Source: Lithodes maja
Lineage: Eukaryota; Arthropoda; Malacostraca; Decapoda; Lithodidae
Length of the DNA stretch: 64,000 bases
NCBI GenBank assembly: GCA_037953745.1
Contig: JBAKBP010007396.1
Coordinates: 1-64,000 of the forward strand
Reading direction: 5' to 3'
A program made the position numbers and the translations under genes. Shown one piece after another: positions 22,034-31,541 of this stretch. Under the pieces are notes generated by a model. That model did not search any database, was not told where the DNA came from, and worked only from the letters and a program-made list of their open reading frames with translations. Every line of letters starts with the position of its first letter. Position 1 is the stretch's first letter.

Positions 22034-22753
22034 CTATTGCGTCGACTGCTCCTCCTCGGCCCCGTCCTTCTCCTCAAAGAAGGCACGCGCTCTGTCCAGT
22101 AGCCTATCTAATACCTTCCGGCTCCCTGGCGCATCTAAATGAACTCCGTCCCACAAGTCGGTCTTACTCATCTCCATGGCAAAGTACCTTTGTTTAGTAA
22201 ATGGGAGATTTCTTCGCAAGCGGAGGTTCACACCATTCTTTGTCCTATTGTACTCCTCGGGGGTCATACCCCTAGGGCTTACCCTAGACTCCAGACTGAC
22301 CACCAGACAGTGACCCCCAGTCCTTTCTTCTATCTCTTCAGCTAGAGACTGGAGCCCGAGGGCCACCCTCTGAAGGTCAGTCTGCAGGGACAAGTCGTTT
22401 CCCCCGAGGATCAGGAACGTAAGATCCGGCTTGTAGGCTAGGAGCGCATCCCAGGCCGAGGTCTGCCTGACAGTGTCTACCCTTGCCCCTGGTCTATATA
22501 TTTGCTTAACAAAAAAAGCAGGACACTGCACTGGACGATCCACCGGAAAATCCCGCACATAGGAATGGCCGAAGAGGGCCACCTTTCTCAAAGGCACAGG
22601 GTAATAACTGGACGATGGCACAAACTCTTGGCCAACGCCCCCTGCCCTTGCAGCCTTCCCCGGTGCGCCCCTCGGCATTTGTCCACTGGATCGCCCAGCT
22701 CTACACAAAGGCAGACAAGTCAGGCCTAACCACCCCCCCCCCCCCCCCCCCAA
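22034..22753 (-). CDS. SGNH/GDSL-type hydrolase ORF, probably transposon-encoded
   Basis: An intact 239-codon minus-strand frame. It has the SGNH hydrolase blocks in order: KVALFGHSYVRDF (block I, nucleophile serine in GHS), LTFLILGGNDLS (block III, GGND oxyanion asparagine) and LWDGVHLDAPGSRKV (block V, DGVH catalytic Asp-His). The length suits a single hydrolase domain of about 190 residues with a GC-rich N-terminal extension that starts just past a C-run at 22732-22750, so the true start may be at a later Met (MPRGAPG). In animals, stand-alone SGNH domains of this style occur in ORF1 or ORF3 of CR1 LINEs and Ngaro/DIRS elements. No RT is adjacent. GC content is much higher than the flanks. 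Confidence 0.65.
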   Translation of the reverse strand: MGGGGGGWLGLTCLPLCRAGRSSGQMPRGAPGKAARAGGVGQEFVPSSSYYPVPLRKVALFGHSYVRDFPVDRPVQCPAFFVKQIYRPGARVDTVRQTSAWDALLAYKPDLTFLILGGNDLSLQTDLQRVALGLQSLAEEIEERTGGHCLVVSLESRVSPRGMTPEEYNRTKNGVNLRLRRNLPFTKQRYFAMEMSKTDLWDGVHLDAPGSRKVLDRLLDRARAFFEEKDGAEEEQSTQ

Positions 22754-23472
22754 TTCCTTTCAATATATAACAGATGGCCCCGTATCCTGGTCACACGGCA
22801 CCAATTATATCTTGAATATTATTCCTAGGGGGTAGAGGAGAAACGGATATAAAGTAAATGTTCAGACCTGGAAAGATGAAATGGTCTAGGCTATAAATAT
22901 GATACCGGTCGGCGTTGGACTTACGTGTCAAATTCTAGCTATCTGTGGTAGTCCCAGTAATATCTATGAAGTACTTCTAGTATTAAAGGAACTTAGCTGT
23001 GATGCAAAGTGTGTAGGTTAGGTGATGGATATGTCGGTAGGTGTAGATCAGTGAAGTTCTGTTATGTGGCAGCAAATGGTGGTTTGTTGTGAGCGGGACG
23101 AAGTCTCTGTGTGAAGTGTACCGAGATTCCCTCTTATCGTAACAATATAAATATATTTAAGGGTTCTATATCGCCCCCCGTGATTAAATAATAAGGGAAA
23201 ATAAACTGAGATATAATTGGTGCGACCACAGTAATACTTCTCCACAAAGATAAATAAAGTAATGTGTATAAACAAAAAGGAACCAGCTGTCGTGAACCCG
23301 GGAAATTCAAACTACGGTATATATACCAGCTAGGATTCACGACAATAGTTGTTATAATGATCTAGTTAAATTATTAGTAATATAAAGTATTATTAATAGT
23401 CATAGACTCATGGTAAAAGAATGAGTAATAATATTGGTAAGACGTATCATTACTGGTTTATTTGTTTTCCAG
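22754..23472. other. Intron upstream of the first visible AOX/XDH-like exon
   Basis: No gene is visible here. The sequence is AT-rich. A short inverted pair GTCGTGAA / TTCACGAC brackets about 55 bp at 23289-23343. The last bases (TTTGTTTTCCAG) are the acceptor of the exon at 23473. Confidence 0.4.
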
Positions 23473-23634
23473 ATTCATCGTGCTGACCTCGTGGAGGACT
23501 GTGGCCGTAGTATGAACCCTTATGTTGACGTGGGCCAGGTGGAGGGAGCGCTCATCATGGGCCTGGGATTGTACACTTCGGAGATGGTCAAGTTTGATCC
23601 CACCACAGGCCAGAAGATCTCTAACGGCACCTGG
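23473..23634 (+). CDS. Xanthine dehydrogenase / aldehyde oxidase-like exon A (Mo-cofactor domain)
   Basis: A 162-bp exon, phase 0 to phase 0, between TTTTCCAG and GTATGT. The translation includes RADLVEDCGRSMNPYVDVGQ, VEGALIMGLGLYTSEMV and ends ISNGTW. This is the conserved C-terminal molybdopterin-domain segment of molybdo-flavoenzymes (family pattern: RVDILxDxGxSLNPxIDxGQxEGAFxMGxG). The enzyme hydroxylates purines or oxidises aldehydes in the cytosol using Mo-cofactor, FeS clusters and FAD. The TTGQKISNGTW stretch resembles invertebrate aldehyde oxidases more than xanthine dehydrogenases. No Met start is expected. The next exon continues with EYKPP. Upstream exons are not found in the window. 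Confidence 0.88.
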
Positions 23635-23734
23635 GTATGTTCACTGCTGGTCTGTAGTGTAAAGCCTCTGTCACACACAGGACTTTGTCAACACGTCCTT
23701 GCGCCGTCCTTGGCGAACTCAATATAGTGTAGCA

Positions 23735-24513
23735 TCTGCCGCAGCTGGGTACATTACAAGAAGAAGCGCTGCATTAGAATAAAGGGACCTCTTTCAAGGA
23801 AGAAGTACAAAATTGATAAATTTTTATGCACAGTATGCAAAGCCAAGCTTGTATTGAATGACCGGCTCGAGAGTGTCAACTTTGGCAACAAGGCACTGGA
23901 GATGGTGGACAAGTTTTGCTACTTGGGTGATACTATCTCTGCCGGTGGTGGGGCTGAGGCTTCCACTACTGTATAGCCAGAATAAGATGCGGCTGGAGAA
24001 AGTTTATAGAACATTTGCCACTACTCACCATGAGAAGACTCACTCTCCCCTTGAAGGGAAGCTATACGCTTCATGCGTTAGAAGCGCAATGACATATATG
24101 CTTCAGAAACGTGGCCTGTCAAAGCAGATGATATCAACAGAATGGAAAGCAATGAGATGAGAATAGTGAGATGGATGTGTGGTGCCAAACTGCAAGATAG
24201 GATATCAAGTGAAGAGCTAAGGAGAAGGTTAGGTATCAAGAGTATCAGTGATGTGATTCGTACTAGCAGGCTTGGATGGTTTGTTCATGTGGAGAGGATG
24301 GATGAACAAAGCTGGGTGAAAAGATGCAAGTCCATGAATGTGGAGGGAGCTGCACTTAGGGGCGGCCCAAGAAAGACGTGGGATTGGACTTTGCGGTCTG
24401 ATCTTAAATCAAAGAACCTGACAAGTGAGGCAGCTCTTAACAGGGTTACCTGGAACGCTGCCATTAGGACTCACGACCAGAACCGCGTTTTGTGTGGAGC
24501 ACTCAGTCTTTAA
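23735..24513 (+). pseudogene. RTE-like LINE, 3' fragment in intron A-B
   Basis: A 5'-truncated LINE encodes the C-terminal part of an RTE-type RT: a KKRCIRIKG-like finger region, VDKFCYLGDTISAGGGAE, then after a frameshift MRIVRWMCGAKLQDRISSEE, LRRRLGIKSISDVIRTSRLGWFVHVERM and a stop at 24511-24513. RTE-type LINEs have this tail (wandering RxxRWMCG, RLRWFGHVER). At least two frameshifts and a region that no longer aligns separate the pieces. The 3' end has short GTAT repeats. It belongs to a different RTE lineage from the one at 39274. Confidence 0.75.
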
Positions 24514-24911
24514 ATTTGTGTATGTATGTATTCAACATAGGTATTCTTATCTTTCGTATTTTAGATCACAAATTTGTTTACATTCATATTCCTGTTTGAA
24601 ATAGTTAACCCTCTCCGACATGTGACGCAATTTTGAGCCTATTGGGGATACTTTAAAGCCTTTGTTACCATCAGGGGCATTTAGAAACCTTTAGTTTAGT
24701 TACTTCAACCTCTGCAGTTGTCTTTGAGTTAGCTGTGGGCAGAAAACTAATTTTAGAGAGGTAATTATAAGAGTGAGAGAACTCTATTTAGTATTGCTAA
24801 TCTGGCAACCTCTGCATCATAAATGCGTGAAAGGGTTAATATTAATGTTACGCCTTTGTATTGAGTATAGTTCTTATGAAAAATATTATTACTGTAACAT
24901 ATTTATTTCAG

Positions 24912-25010
24912 GAGTATAAGCCACTGATTCCTAGATGCCCTTCCCAATCTGAGCAACAAACTTTTATTGTTAACTACTGTAGAATAAAATATAACGAGAG
25001 TTTCATCTAA
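24912..25010 (+). pseudogene. Possible decayed duplicate of exon B
   Basis: After a good acceptor (TTATTTCAG) the sequence reads GAGTATAAGCCACTGATTCC, closely resembling the start of exon B (GAGTACAAGCCGCCGACAGC, after ACTTTAG). The match is synonymous for EYKP and, allowing small indels, extends for about 33 bases (CCTAGATGCCCT against CCTTGGATATCCCT). Beyond that it is unrelated, and a stop follows after 32 codons. It may be an exon duplication remnant or chance. Confidence 0.3.
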
Positions 25011-25419
25011 TGGAAAACGTTAACCTGTACTGTACCGTAGGATACAGTAATAAAAGTCTCCAGCAGTCCCAAGCAATGTGGCAAAAATGGTAGGAGAGAC
25101 CACCTATCCACCTCCAAAGATGAGGCAAGACTGGCTCCGTCACCTTTCAGTGGGTCTCCTATAAGCTGAGAAGTGTTGCCAACACGGGAGCAGTGCTCAA
25201 AAGGTCGTGGTAACTAATACAGGGTTGCCCAGGCAGTTACAAGAAAAGTACATTACTGACGGATATGTAGGCCTACGTCGCTGGGACTGGGGAGTTAGCC
25301 TACTTCTCTACTGACGTATTTATACGGCGCTGGGATTGGAGGGGTTAATACTGTATTATATATACCAAATTATTATTTTCCATAAGGTATATATGTATTT
25401 TTTTATATACAGTAGAACC

Positions 25420-26100
25420 CCTCCCATCCGGTGCTCTCAGATCCGAAAATCCAAGAGATCCAGACAATCATTTCGATCCAGACTCATGGTTTAGCCAACC
25501 AGACTTGTCTGGATGGCTTGGGAAAAATATAAGTCAATCCGGAAACGAACGAAACGAATACAAGTTTCCACACATATTATTTACATTCTATCTATCTATC
25601 TATTGCCCGACGCCGTGATCCCCGAAGGGGTGGCCACGAACGAACCGCCCCCATGCACCTCTGTCCCCAGTCAGTCGACGCCCCTCCTCCCAACCAGCAC
25701 CGCCTTCGTTCATGTAGTTCCTCACTCCATCCTTCCACCTCATATTCGGTCTACCTCTCCCCCTCTGTCCCTCCACCTCGCTCTCGTACACCCTCTTAGT
25801 CATTCTCTCGCTTTCCATACGTTCCATATGGCCGAACCATCTCAAGTTGTTCCTTTTCACACTTTCCAGCACATCTTAATTATTTACATTCAGTGTTAGA
25901 TATCCAAACTTGTATGTCAGCCATCCGGATTTGTCTGAATGGCTGAAACCTAAGTCTGGTTGTTTAAGGTTAATTAGATATCTGGAATCATGTTTCAGCC
26001 ATCCAGATTTGTCTGGATGGCTGATCCTGACTTTTGGCAGATCCAGACAGGGTTCACCCCCCCCCCCCCCCAAATTAGTCTGGATGAGCGAGGTTTTACT
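25420..26100. mobile_element. Tigger/pogo-like element with nested RTE fragment
   Basis: The left end, after TA, reads CAGTAGAACCCCTCCCATCC. The right end inverted reads AGTAAAACCTCGCTCATCC, a similar but decayed terminal repeat. The interior repeats words of the type CCAGACTTGTCTGGATGGCT and their inverse. No transposase is seen. An RTE 3' fragment is inserted at about 25588-25880. Confidence 0.65.
25588..25880 (-). pseudogene. RTE LINE 3' end with (ATAG)n tail
   Basis: A minus-strand frame encodes the extreme C-terminus of an RTE RT: MLESVKRNNLRWFGHMERM, KRVYESEVEGQRGRGRPNMR and WKDGVRNYMNEGGAGW, then a stop. The 3' end is followed by a tail of ATAGATAG units (CTATCTATC on the plus strand at 25588-25602). 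It matches the 3' part of the RTE composite at 43228. Confidence 0.8.
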
Positions 26101-26168
26101 TTTTTTTGTTTTTCAATAATTTTCTTCATTTACTAATTAATATATATACTGTATGTATTGTACTTTAG

Positions 26169-26265
26169 GAGTACAAGCCGCCGACAGCCTTGGATATCCC
26201 TGTGGACATGCGCATCACCTTCCTACCCAACACAACCAACCCGCACGGTGTACTTGGTTCTAAAG
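26169..26265 (+). CDS. Xanthine dehydrogenase / aldehyde oxidase-like exon B
   Basis: A 97-bp exon, phase 0 to phase 1, between GTACTTTAG and GTCCGG. The translation EYKPPTALDIPVDMRITFL, PNTTNPHGVLGSK matches the family pattern YKPPxxxDIPxDFRVxLL...NPxGxxxSKA. The split codon at the end (G plus CG) makes the alanine of SKATGEPAL with exon C, so the frame is continuous across the junction. This strand-loop leads directly into the segment carrying the catalytic glutamate. Confidence 0.88.
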
Positions 26266-26437
26266 GTCCGGTCTGTTTAATTTAGTTCACTTAAATTTTA
26301 ATTATGTTTAGGAATGTATTGTTTAATTTTGCTTAGTTTAGCTTAGTTTAGCTTAATCTAGTTGATTATATTTTAGTTAACTTTAAGGTTGCTTATTATC
26401 AAATTATCAACCCATCGCCCTGCCCAATCAAGTCACT

Positions 26438-26503
26438 GTTGTTGTTGTTGTTCCCCAAGCTGCCTGGCCGAACAGCCCCAAGGCCCCGAGCAAGGCCAAG
26501 GCC
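26438..26503 (-). mobile_element. SINE-like element, 5'-truncated copy
   Basis: Sixty-six bases match the 3' end of the SINE at 18284-18530 in inverse: a (GTT)n tail, then CCCCAAGCTGCCTGGCCGAA. Both sides carry TCAAGTCACT (26428-26437 and 26504-26513), a perfect 10-bp target-site duplication. Confidence 0.8.
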
Positions 26504-26620
26504 TCAAGTCACTGTAGGTGATGTTAGCATAGGTCTAACCGTGCCTCAGCAAAGCTCAGCTAAGTCCCCCTGCAACTTGGACTAACATATTCTATCTACA
26601 GTATTTCTATCTATTTACTC

Positions 26621-26683
26621 AGGCCCAATCCCCACTTTTCCTATTTTGTTATTTTTTTTTTTTGGGGGGGGGACTCATATTAA
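26621..26683 (-). repeat. RTE 3'-UTR fragment
   Basis: TCAGGCCCAATCCCCACTTT followed by T- and G-runs is the inverse of the conserved RTE 3' end seen at 42545-42600 (GGGGATTGGGCCTGA). Copies also occur at 58400-58560 (minus), 60441-60570 (minus) and 50870-50925 (plus, diverged). Confidence 0.65.
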
Positions 26684-27042
26684 TCTTGCAATATCTGTAG
26701 GGACAATCAAAGTGCATTGCTCGGGCACAAGCACAATCAGTCAGGGATGAAAGGCAAAATGTTTATTTTAGCGACTTTATAGTATTAAGGGGGCCCACCT
26801 CCCTTTTTTTCCTCTCTTTGGCTTGTATACATTCGGCCCCATTCAGCCTACTGTTTTAAGACATTTACCCCCATCCAGGTATCAATATTTTCCTGGCGAG
26901 CGGTAGCGAGCCACCATATACAGTATATATTTTTGTTTTAACAGCAAGCTAAATTTGTAAATTTTTCAATAGAAAATGTCTCCGGCGAAGCGACACCCCT
27001 TAATTATGAAGATATTATGACTTTTTCCCTGCCATATTTCAG

Positions 27043-27150
27043 CGACGGGAGAGCCTGCCCTTTGTTTGTCCTACGTGGTGGTGACAGCTCTTCGGAATGC
27101 CATCACCGCCTTCCGTACCGAGAATGGCAACACCGACTGGTTCGACATGG
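27043..27150 (+). CDS. Xanthine dehydrogenase / aldehyde oxidase-like exon C (catalytic glutamate)
   Basis: A 108-bp exon, phase 1 to phase 1, between ATATTTCAG and GTAAGT. The translation TGEPALCLSYVVVTALRNAI, then TAFRTENGNTDWFDM corresponds to the GEPPL/GEPAL motif. Its glutamate is the general base at the molybdenum centre in this family (Glu1261 in bovine xanthine dehydrogenase), and it is present here. The following helix and TDWFDM are typical of the region preceding the PATPE motif. The donor opens an intron of about 24.5 kb; the next exon at 51629 completes the split codon as aspartate. Confidence 0.88.
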
Positions 27151-27363
27151 GTAAGTCCAGGAAGGTGGTTTTTTTTTTGTTTTTTTTTTGTTTTTTTTTT
27201 TGGTTTTTTTCTAAACTCAACCCTCCGTTATCGCGGGTTTGGTTATAGCGTTTATCCGTTATCGAGCATACCAAAATACCCCAACTATTGTATTCTGTTA
27301 CCACGGGTCCTAGTGCCGTTATCGCGGTCCCTCTGACGGGAATACACTCGACCCTCCATTTAA

Positions 27364-28626
27364 CCCGGGAGCTGCGGGGAGACTCTTAAGAGTTCCCCCG
27401 GCGGACTGCGGGAAGACTCTCCTGAGTAAGTAAAATTAAAAATCAACTTTTGACATCGAAAAAAAAAAAAAAATATATTTTTATTTTTTTATTTTTGTTT
27501 GGCCCCTGGGCCATGCAAAATCTCAGTCCTCTACCTCCCCTCCTTCCCCACTTTCCTCCTATCCTTCAGTTATCACCTATTTTCCCTATTATTCCCTTAT
27601 TCTGAGGTATATTTTCGTGCTAACATTAGCGAGTTGCAAGCAGGGTGTTGTCATCACTGATGGCAATAGAGTGCAAGAGAGAGAGAGAGAGTATCGATCG
27701 ACTGTGTCTCAGTGACCTTGGGGGAAATTGGCGGGAAGGTAGCTTGCCTCACCCATACATTATACAACTCGCGGGCTATATCTCCGATTTTGACCATCCA
27801 AACGCTGTTTTCACTCGTTTTATTGTTGTTTCAGGTTAATACCTTTATAATCAACCCATAATAGGCGCATATGGATAATTATTAATGCTATTAACCTGTT
27901 AAGCGCTAAATAGCCCTAGGAGCTAGGGTAGTTATTTGTGTATTTCTAGCCTTGGATTCTGACAGAATTCGTTATATTTACAATATAGACCATTATTTGT
28001 TTTCGGTATGCTTTTATTTTACATATATGATGTATATATGAACCTTCAAGAGTGCTAAAATAAGTGGGAAAAGCATTTGGGTGGTGAAAAACGAAGATAT
28101 TGGCCACCCGGTCGTAATGTCAGGCGAGAGAGAGCTACAGTCAACCCTCCTCTCTCGCTGTCTGTGAGGTAACTGAGGGGAGCGGGGCGGTGTGGACTGG
28201 TGTCTGTGTGGTACATATCGATCTTTTCTGCAACCCACTTGTGCTACATTATCGCGGGAGAGAAAAATAACCGATAAATGATGATAATAAGAGGGAAAAT
28301 AGGTGATAATTGAGGAGGGGAGGGAGGGGGGAATAAGGTGGGGAAGGAGGGGAGGGGGGTGGGTGAGATTTACATGGATGAGTACTGGAGGGGAATTATC
28401 TCACCTAGAGACAAATTTTTTTTTTTTTGATAGGCCCTTTTTTTTTGGAAAGCTTTTTTTATGGTCCTGCTTCCGTGAGGCCTATCGCGGTCCCTATAGG
28501 AAGCCTTCCGTGAGGCCTATCGCGCTTGCCGGGTTAATGGTACAATTAATATTTTAGTGACGGAAACACCTCAAATATGTCAGCACAGGGGGACGTTTTC
28601 AATTACCCCCGTGCGCACTTCAGAGG
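27364..28626 (+). mobile_element. piggyBac-like TTAA MITE (outer)
   Basis: It lies between TTAA at 27360-27363 and 28627-28630. It is an inverse-orientation homologue of 10130-10758: CCCGGGAGCTGCGGGGAGAC at the left end, GTGCGCACTTCAGAGG at the right end, and a shared interior including GTTTGGATGGTC-type and (GAGA)n segments. It is longer because it holds another TTAA element at 27895-28533; the 10.2-kb copy shows the uninterrupted site. Confidence 0.8.
27895..28533. mobile_element. piggyBac-like TTAA MITE nested in the outer MITE
   Basis: It is flanked by TTAA at 27891-27894 and 28534-28537. The left end reads CCTGTTAAGCGC and the right end inverted reads CCCGGCAAGCGC. The corresponding empty site near 10224 reads, in inverse, ATGCTATTAATGGTAC, so the insertion is directly shown. 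It has no coding capacity. Confidence 0.8.
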
Positions 28627-29032
28627 TTAACGGACAAATGCGTGCAAGCACCTGTCCATTCCTGCTAAATGTCCGTTGCTGCTAAATACTGTCCAGTCCG
28701 GATGTAATCCGGAAATTCCTTGAGAAAAATTCGGTGTTGAGTACAGGTGTCCGGATTGACATTTAACTGTTATGCATCCTTTTTTTTACTGTACCTGAAA
28801 TAAATCCTGGTAATCCCTTGTGCTACACCCTATTGATAATGCAAAACTATTGAACACACTTAAAAGTGTATATTATTTGGTCTCTATATAATCTGTGAAT
28901 CATTTCCGATATGATAGAATTAAAGATTTTATTTTCCACCAACTCATAATCAGCAAAAACGACACAAATGTCAATTAAAAACATGTTATAATATTTCCCC
29001 ATCATTTTGTGTATACCGTGGGAACAAAAAAA

Positions 29033-29808
29033 AACAAAAATCTATCAAACGTAAATCTCCCGTCTGGGAAGCTCGGCGCATAGACGGAGGGGAGGGTTGA
29101 AATATTTTGTTGACTATCTCCTTTATTATTTATCTATGTGCTGGAAGGATATTATATTTTTCAATTCCATCACATTAGAAATTATTCAAAGATTACAAAA
29201 AGTCCAAATAAGACATAGTTATGTTAATGTATAAGGGATTTAGGTAGATGAATTAGAGAGATAGATAGATAGCAAGAGTGTGTATATCGAGGGAAAAAAA
29301 CAAAACAAAAAATCTATCAAACGTAAATCTTCCGTCTCGGAAGCTCAGCGCCTAGACTGAGGGGAGGGTTGAACTATTTTTTTTGACTATCTTATTTATT
29401 ATTTATCTATGTGCTGGAAGGATATTATATTTTTCAATTCCATCACATTAGAAATTATTCAAAGATTACAAAAAGTCCAAATAAGACATAGTTATGTTAA
29501 TGTATAAGGGATTTAGATAGATGAATTAGAGAGATAGATAAATAGAAAGAGTGTGTATATCGAGGGAAAAAAACAAAACAAAAAATCTATCAAACGTAAA
29601 TCTTCCGTCTCTGCTGGCAGGAGGGGAGAGTTGAAATATTTTGTTGACTATCTTATTTATTATTTATCTATGTGCTGGAAGGATATTATATTTTTCAATT
29701 CCATCATATTAGAAATGATTCAAAGATTACAAAAAGTCCAAATAAGACATAGTTATGTTAATGTATAAGGGATTTAGGTAGGTGCATTAGAGAGATAAAT
29801 AGATAGAG
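29033..29808 (+). repeat. Three-copy tandem array, period about 272 bp
   Basis: The word TCTATCAAACGTAAATCT recurs at 29041, 29313 and 29586, giving periods of 272 and 273. Units share GTGCTGGAAGGATATTATAT and TTTTCAATTCCATCA and end in GATAGATA. The second and third units are most alike; the third has a deletion in the CGTCT region. There is no open frame across units. Confidence 0.9.
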
Positions 29809-29942
29809 CAACGGACTTTGCTCCAACTTTTTTATAGCAACGGACTATGTCCGTTGCTGGGTCCATTGTCCGGCCTACATTTTTTGACCGTTATTGCCGA
29901 TATCCGTTAAATCGGAATCCGTTAAATGGAGGTTAGAGTGTA

Positions 29943-30066
29943 CTCGAAAATCCCGCCTGTCTACGTCACCGCCAAGCATGGGGTGATTCAGCAGCTGGTT
30001 GGCTTGACGTCAGAGCGAGGTGGGGCTCTCATTGGCTGTTTTTTTCTGTTCTTATCAATTTTATTA
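29943..30066. other. Short unassigned intron segment
   Basis: Sequence between the Tc1/mariner-type element and the DIRS left end. I see no feature. Confidence 0.3.
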
Positions 30067-30366
30067 TTTGTTAGTAGTCTTGGCAAATCCAACGTCAAGG
30101 CTATTAACCTAATTGCAATGACGACTTGTCTATTTTGACTGCTATGTCGTCATTCCAACCGCGGTTAAAAAGAAAACTTCTAGAGTCTACTCCTTATCTT
30201 GCTCTAGGAGACGTTGTACATTAACCAAAACTACCACCGAAGGTGAAAAAAGCATAGAAGAGAAGAAAAAGGGGTTTACCTTAGTTACCGCTTAAGGCCC
30301 ATCCTGTGTTCCGTCATGTGCAGATCCCTGTCGAACGTGCGCATGAGCGACCCTCTCTTGTCATCA
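30067..30366 (+). repeat. DIRS left inverted terminal repeat
   Basis: Starts TTTGTTAGTAGTCTTGG, contains GACTTGTCTATTTTGACTGC and ends GACCCTCTCTTGTCATCA. It is the inverse of 38874-39173 with only scattered differences and small indels. Confidence 0.9.
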
Positions 30367-30477
30367 TTTTTTCACGCGCTCCATTACTTGAGTCCGCTTT
30401 TGTTGTGCTCCTTCAATTCACCCTGTTTTAGGTTCGTTTCGGCTTATTCTGGCCTTCTTTTTTTGTTAGACAGATGT

Positions 30478-31541
30478 TATTTCTTACAGTTTCTTACAGT
30501 AGATCCTCTGGAAAAAGGCAAACTATGCCTGTGTATCCAGCTCAGTACCAGTACTTGCACTGCTGCGGTCGTTCACGGTGTTGGCGGCGGCGGTAGCAGA
30601 CGCAACATTTTTACTATTCTGTATTTTTGTTTTATAATCAAACTTCAAATCTTGTCTTCCCCATGCTTTATCAAGATTACTTTCAAACTCCCTTATTGAT
30701 TCGGAATCGACTACATACTGGGGCAGTGCGTTCCACTCATTTACCACTCTATCACAAAATGAGTTCTTTGCCTTCTCAAGCCTATTTCTTTCTTTGTAAA
30801 TTTTCTTAGTGTCCTCTCGTTCTTGTTCCCTCCCGCATCAAGAAGATACCTTCACACACATCCTCATCGTACTTTCCTGACACTATCTTAAAAGTCTCTA
30901 TCATATCCCCTCTCTTTCTCCTATATGCCAGTGTCGGAAACCCCAGTGTCCTCAACCTCTGCTCATAGCCCGCGTTCTTCAACGTTGGTACCAGCTTGCT
31001 AGCTCTCCTCTGCACTTTCTCCACTGCTTCTATATCCTTTACCATATATGGAGCCCACACCTGGTTTGCATATTCCAGGTGCGGGCTAACCAGCGCTGTA
31101 TATAGATTCCTGAAGATTTCTTCGTCAAGTGACACAAATGTCCTCCTTATCAGCCCTACAATTCTATTGGCTTTGTTTATCTTTTCCGCTAAATGTTCTG
31201 AGAAATTTAACTTATTGTCTATCACTACTCCTATATCCTTTTCTGCACTCACTTCCTCCATCGCTTCATACATACTGTATCCTACCTTGTCTATCTTGCT
31301 GGTCCCAATCCGCATGTACTTGTATTTTTTTGGATGAAAAGGCATTAACCAATGCTCAGACCATCCCTTCATGCCCTCCACATCTCCTTGAAGCAAACCC
31401 ATATCTTCCTTACTCCTCACTCTTCTATACAGTTTAGTGTCATCCGCATACAGGTATACCTCACTTCCATTAGTTATAACTTCAGGCAAGTCGTTGATAA
31501 ATATAACGAACAGCAGTGGTCCCAACACAGATCCCTGAGGT
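30478..31541 (-). pseudogene. CR1/L2-like LINE (family A) nested in DIRS
   Basis: A 5'-truncated LINE. The minus-strand frame of 250 codons starts at PQGSVLGPLLFVIFINDLPE, has an intact catalytic box LYADDTKLYRR, and continues RTFVSLDEEIFRNLYTALV, VQRRASKLVPTLKN and RRKRGDMIETFKIVSG to a stop near 30806. A second frame (30747-30523) gives WNALPQYVVDSESIREFESN, so one frame break separates the end. The 3' tail is CTGTAAGAAACTGTAAGAA, as in the other family A copies. Near-identity to those copies suggests recent activity. Confidence 0.85.

Larger units (their letters stand above)
26266..27042 (+). other. Intron B-C
   Basis: The 777-bp intron starts GTCCGG and ends CATATTTCAG. It contains a truncated minus-strand SINE (26438-26503), a minus-strand RTE 3'-UTR fragment (26621-26683) and one arm of the fold-back family also found at 57880-58250 (about 26760-27010). 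Confidence 0.7.
27345..29940. mobile_element. Tc1/mariner-type element hosting TTAA MITEs and a tandem array
   Basis: The ends read CACTCGACCCTCCATTTAAC at the left and, inverted, CACTCTAACCTCCATTTAAC at the right, with TA at 27343-27344 and 29941-29942. The left repeat is interrupted at its TTAA by the MITE at 27364-28626. The right side has GTCCGTTGC and CCGTTAAAT words repeated near 29805-29925. No transposase is seen. Confidence 0.75.

Noticed and set aside
23858..24513. Additional exons of the host gene between exons A and B
   Set aside because: The translation matches an RTE reverse transcriptase C-terminus, and exons A and B already join in frame.
29033..29808. CRISPR-like array
   Set aside because: Units are 272 bp with near-identical sequence throughout and no short-repeat/spacer alternation; the genome is eukaryotic.
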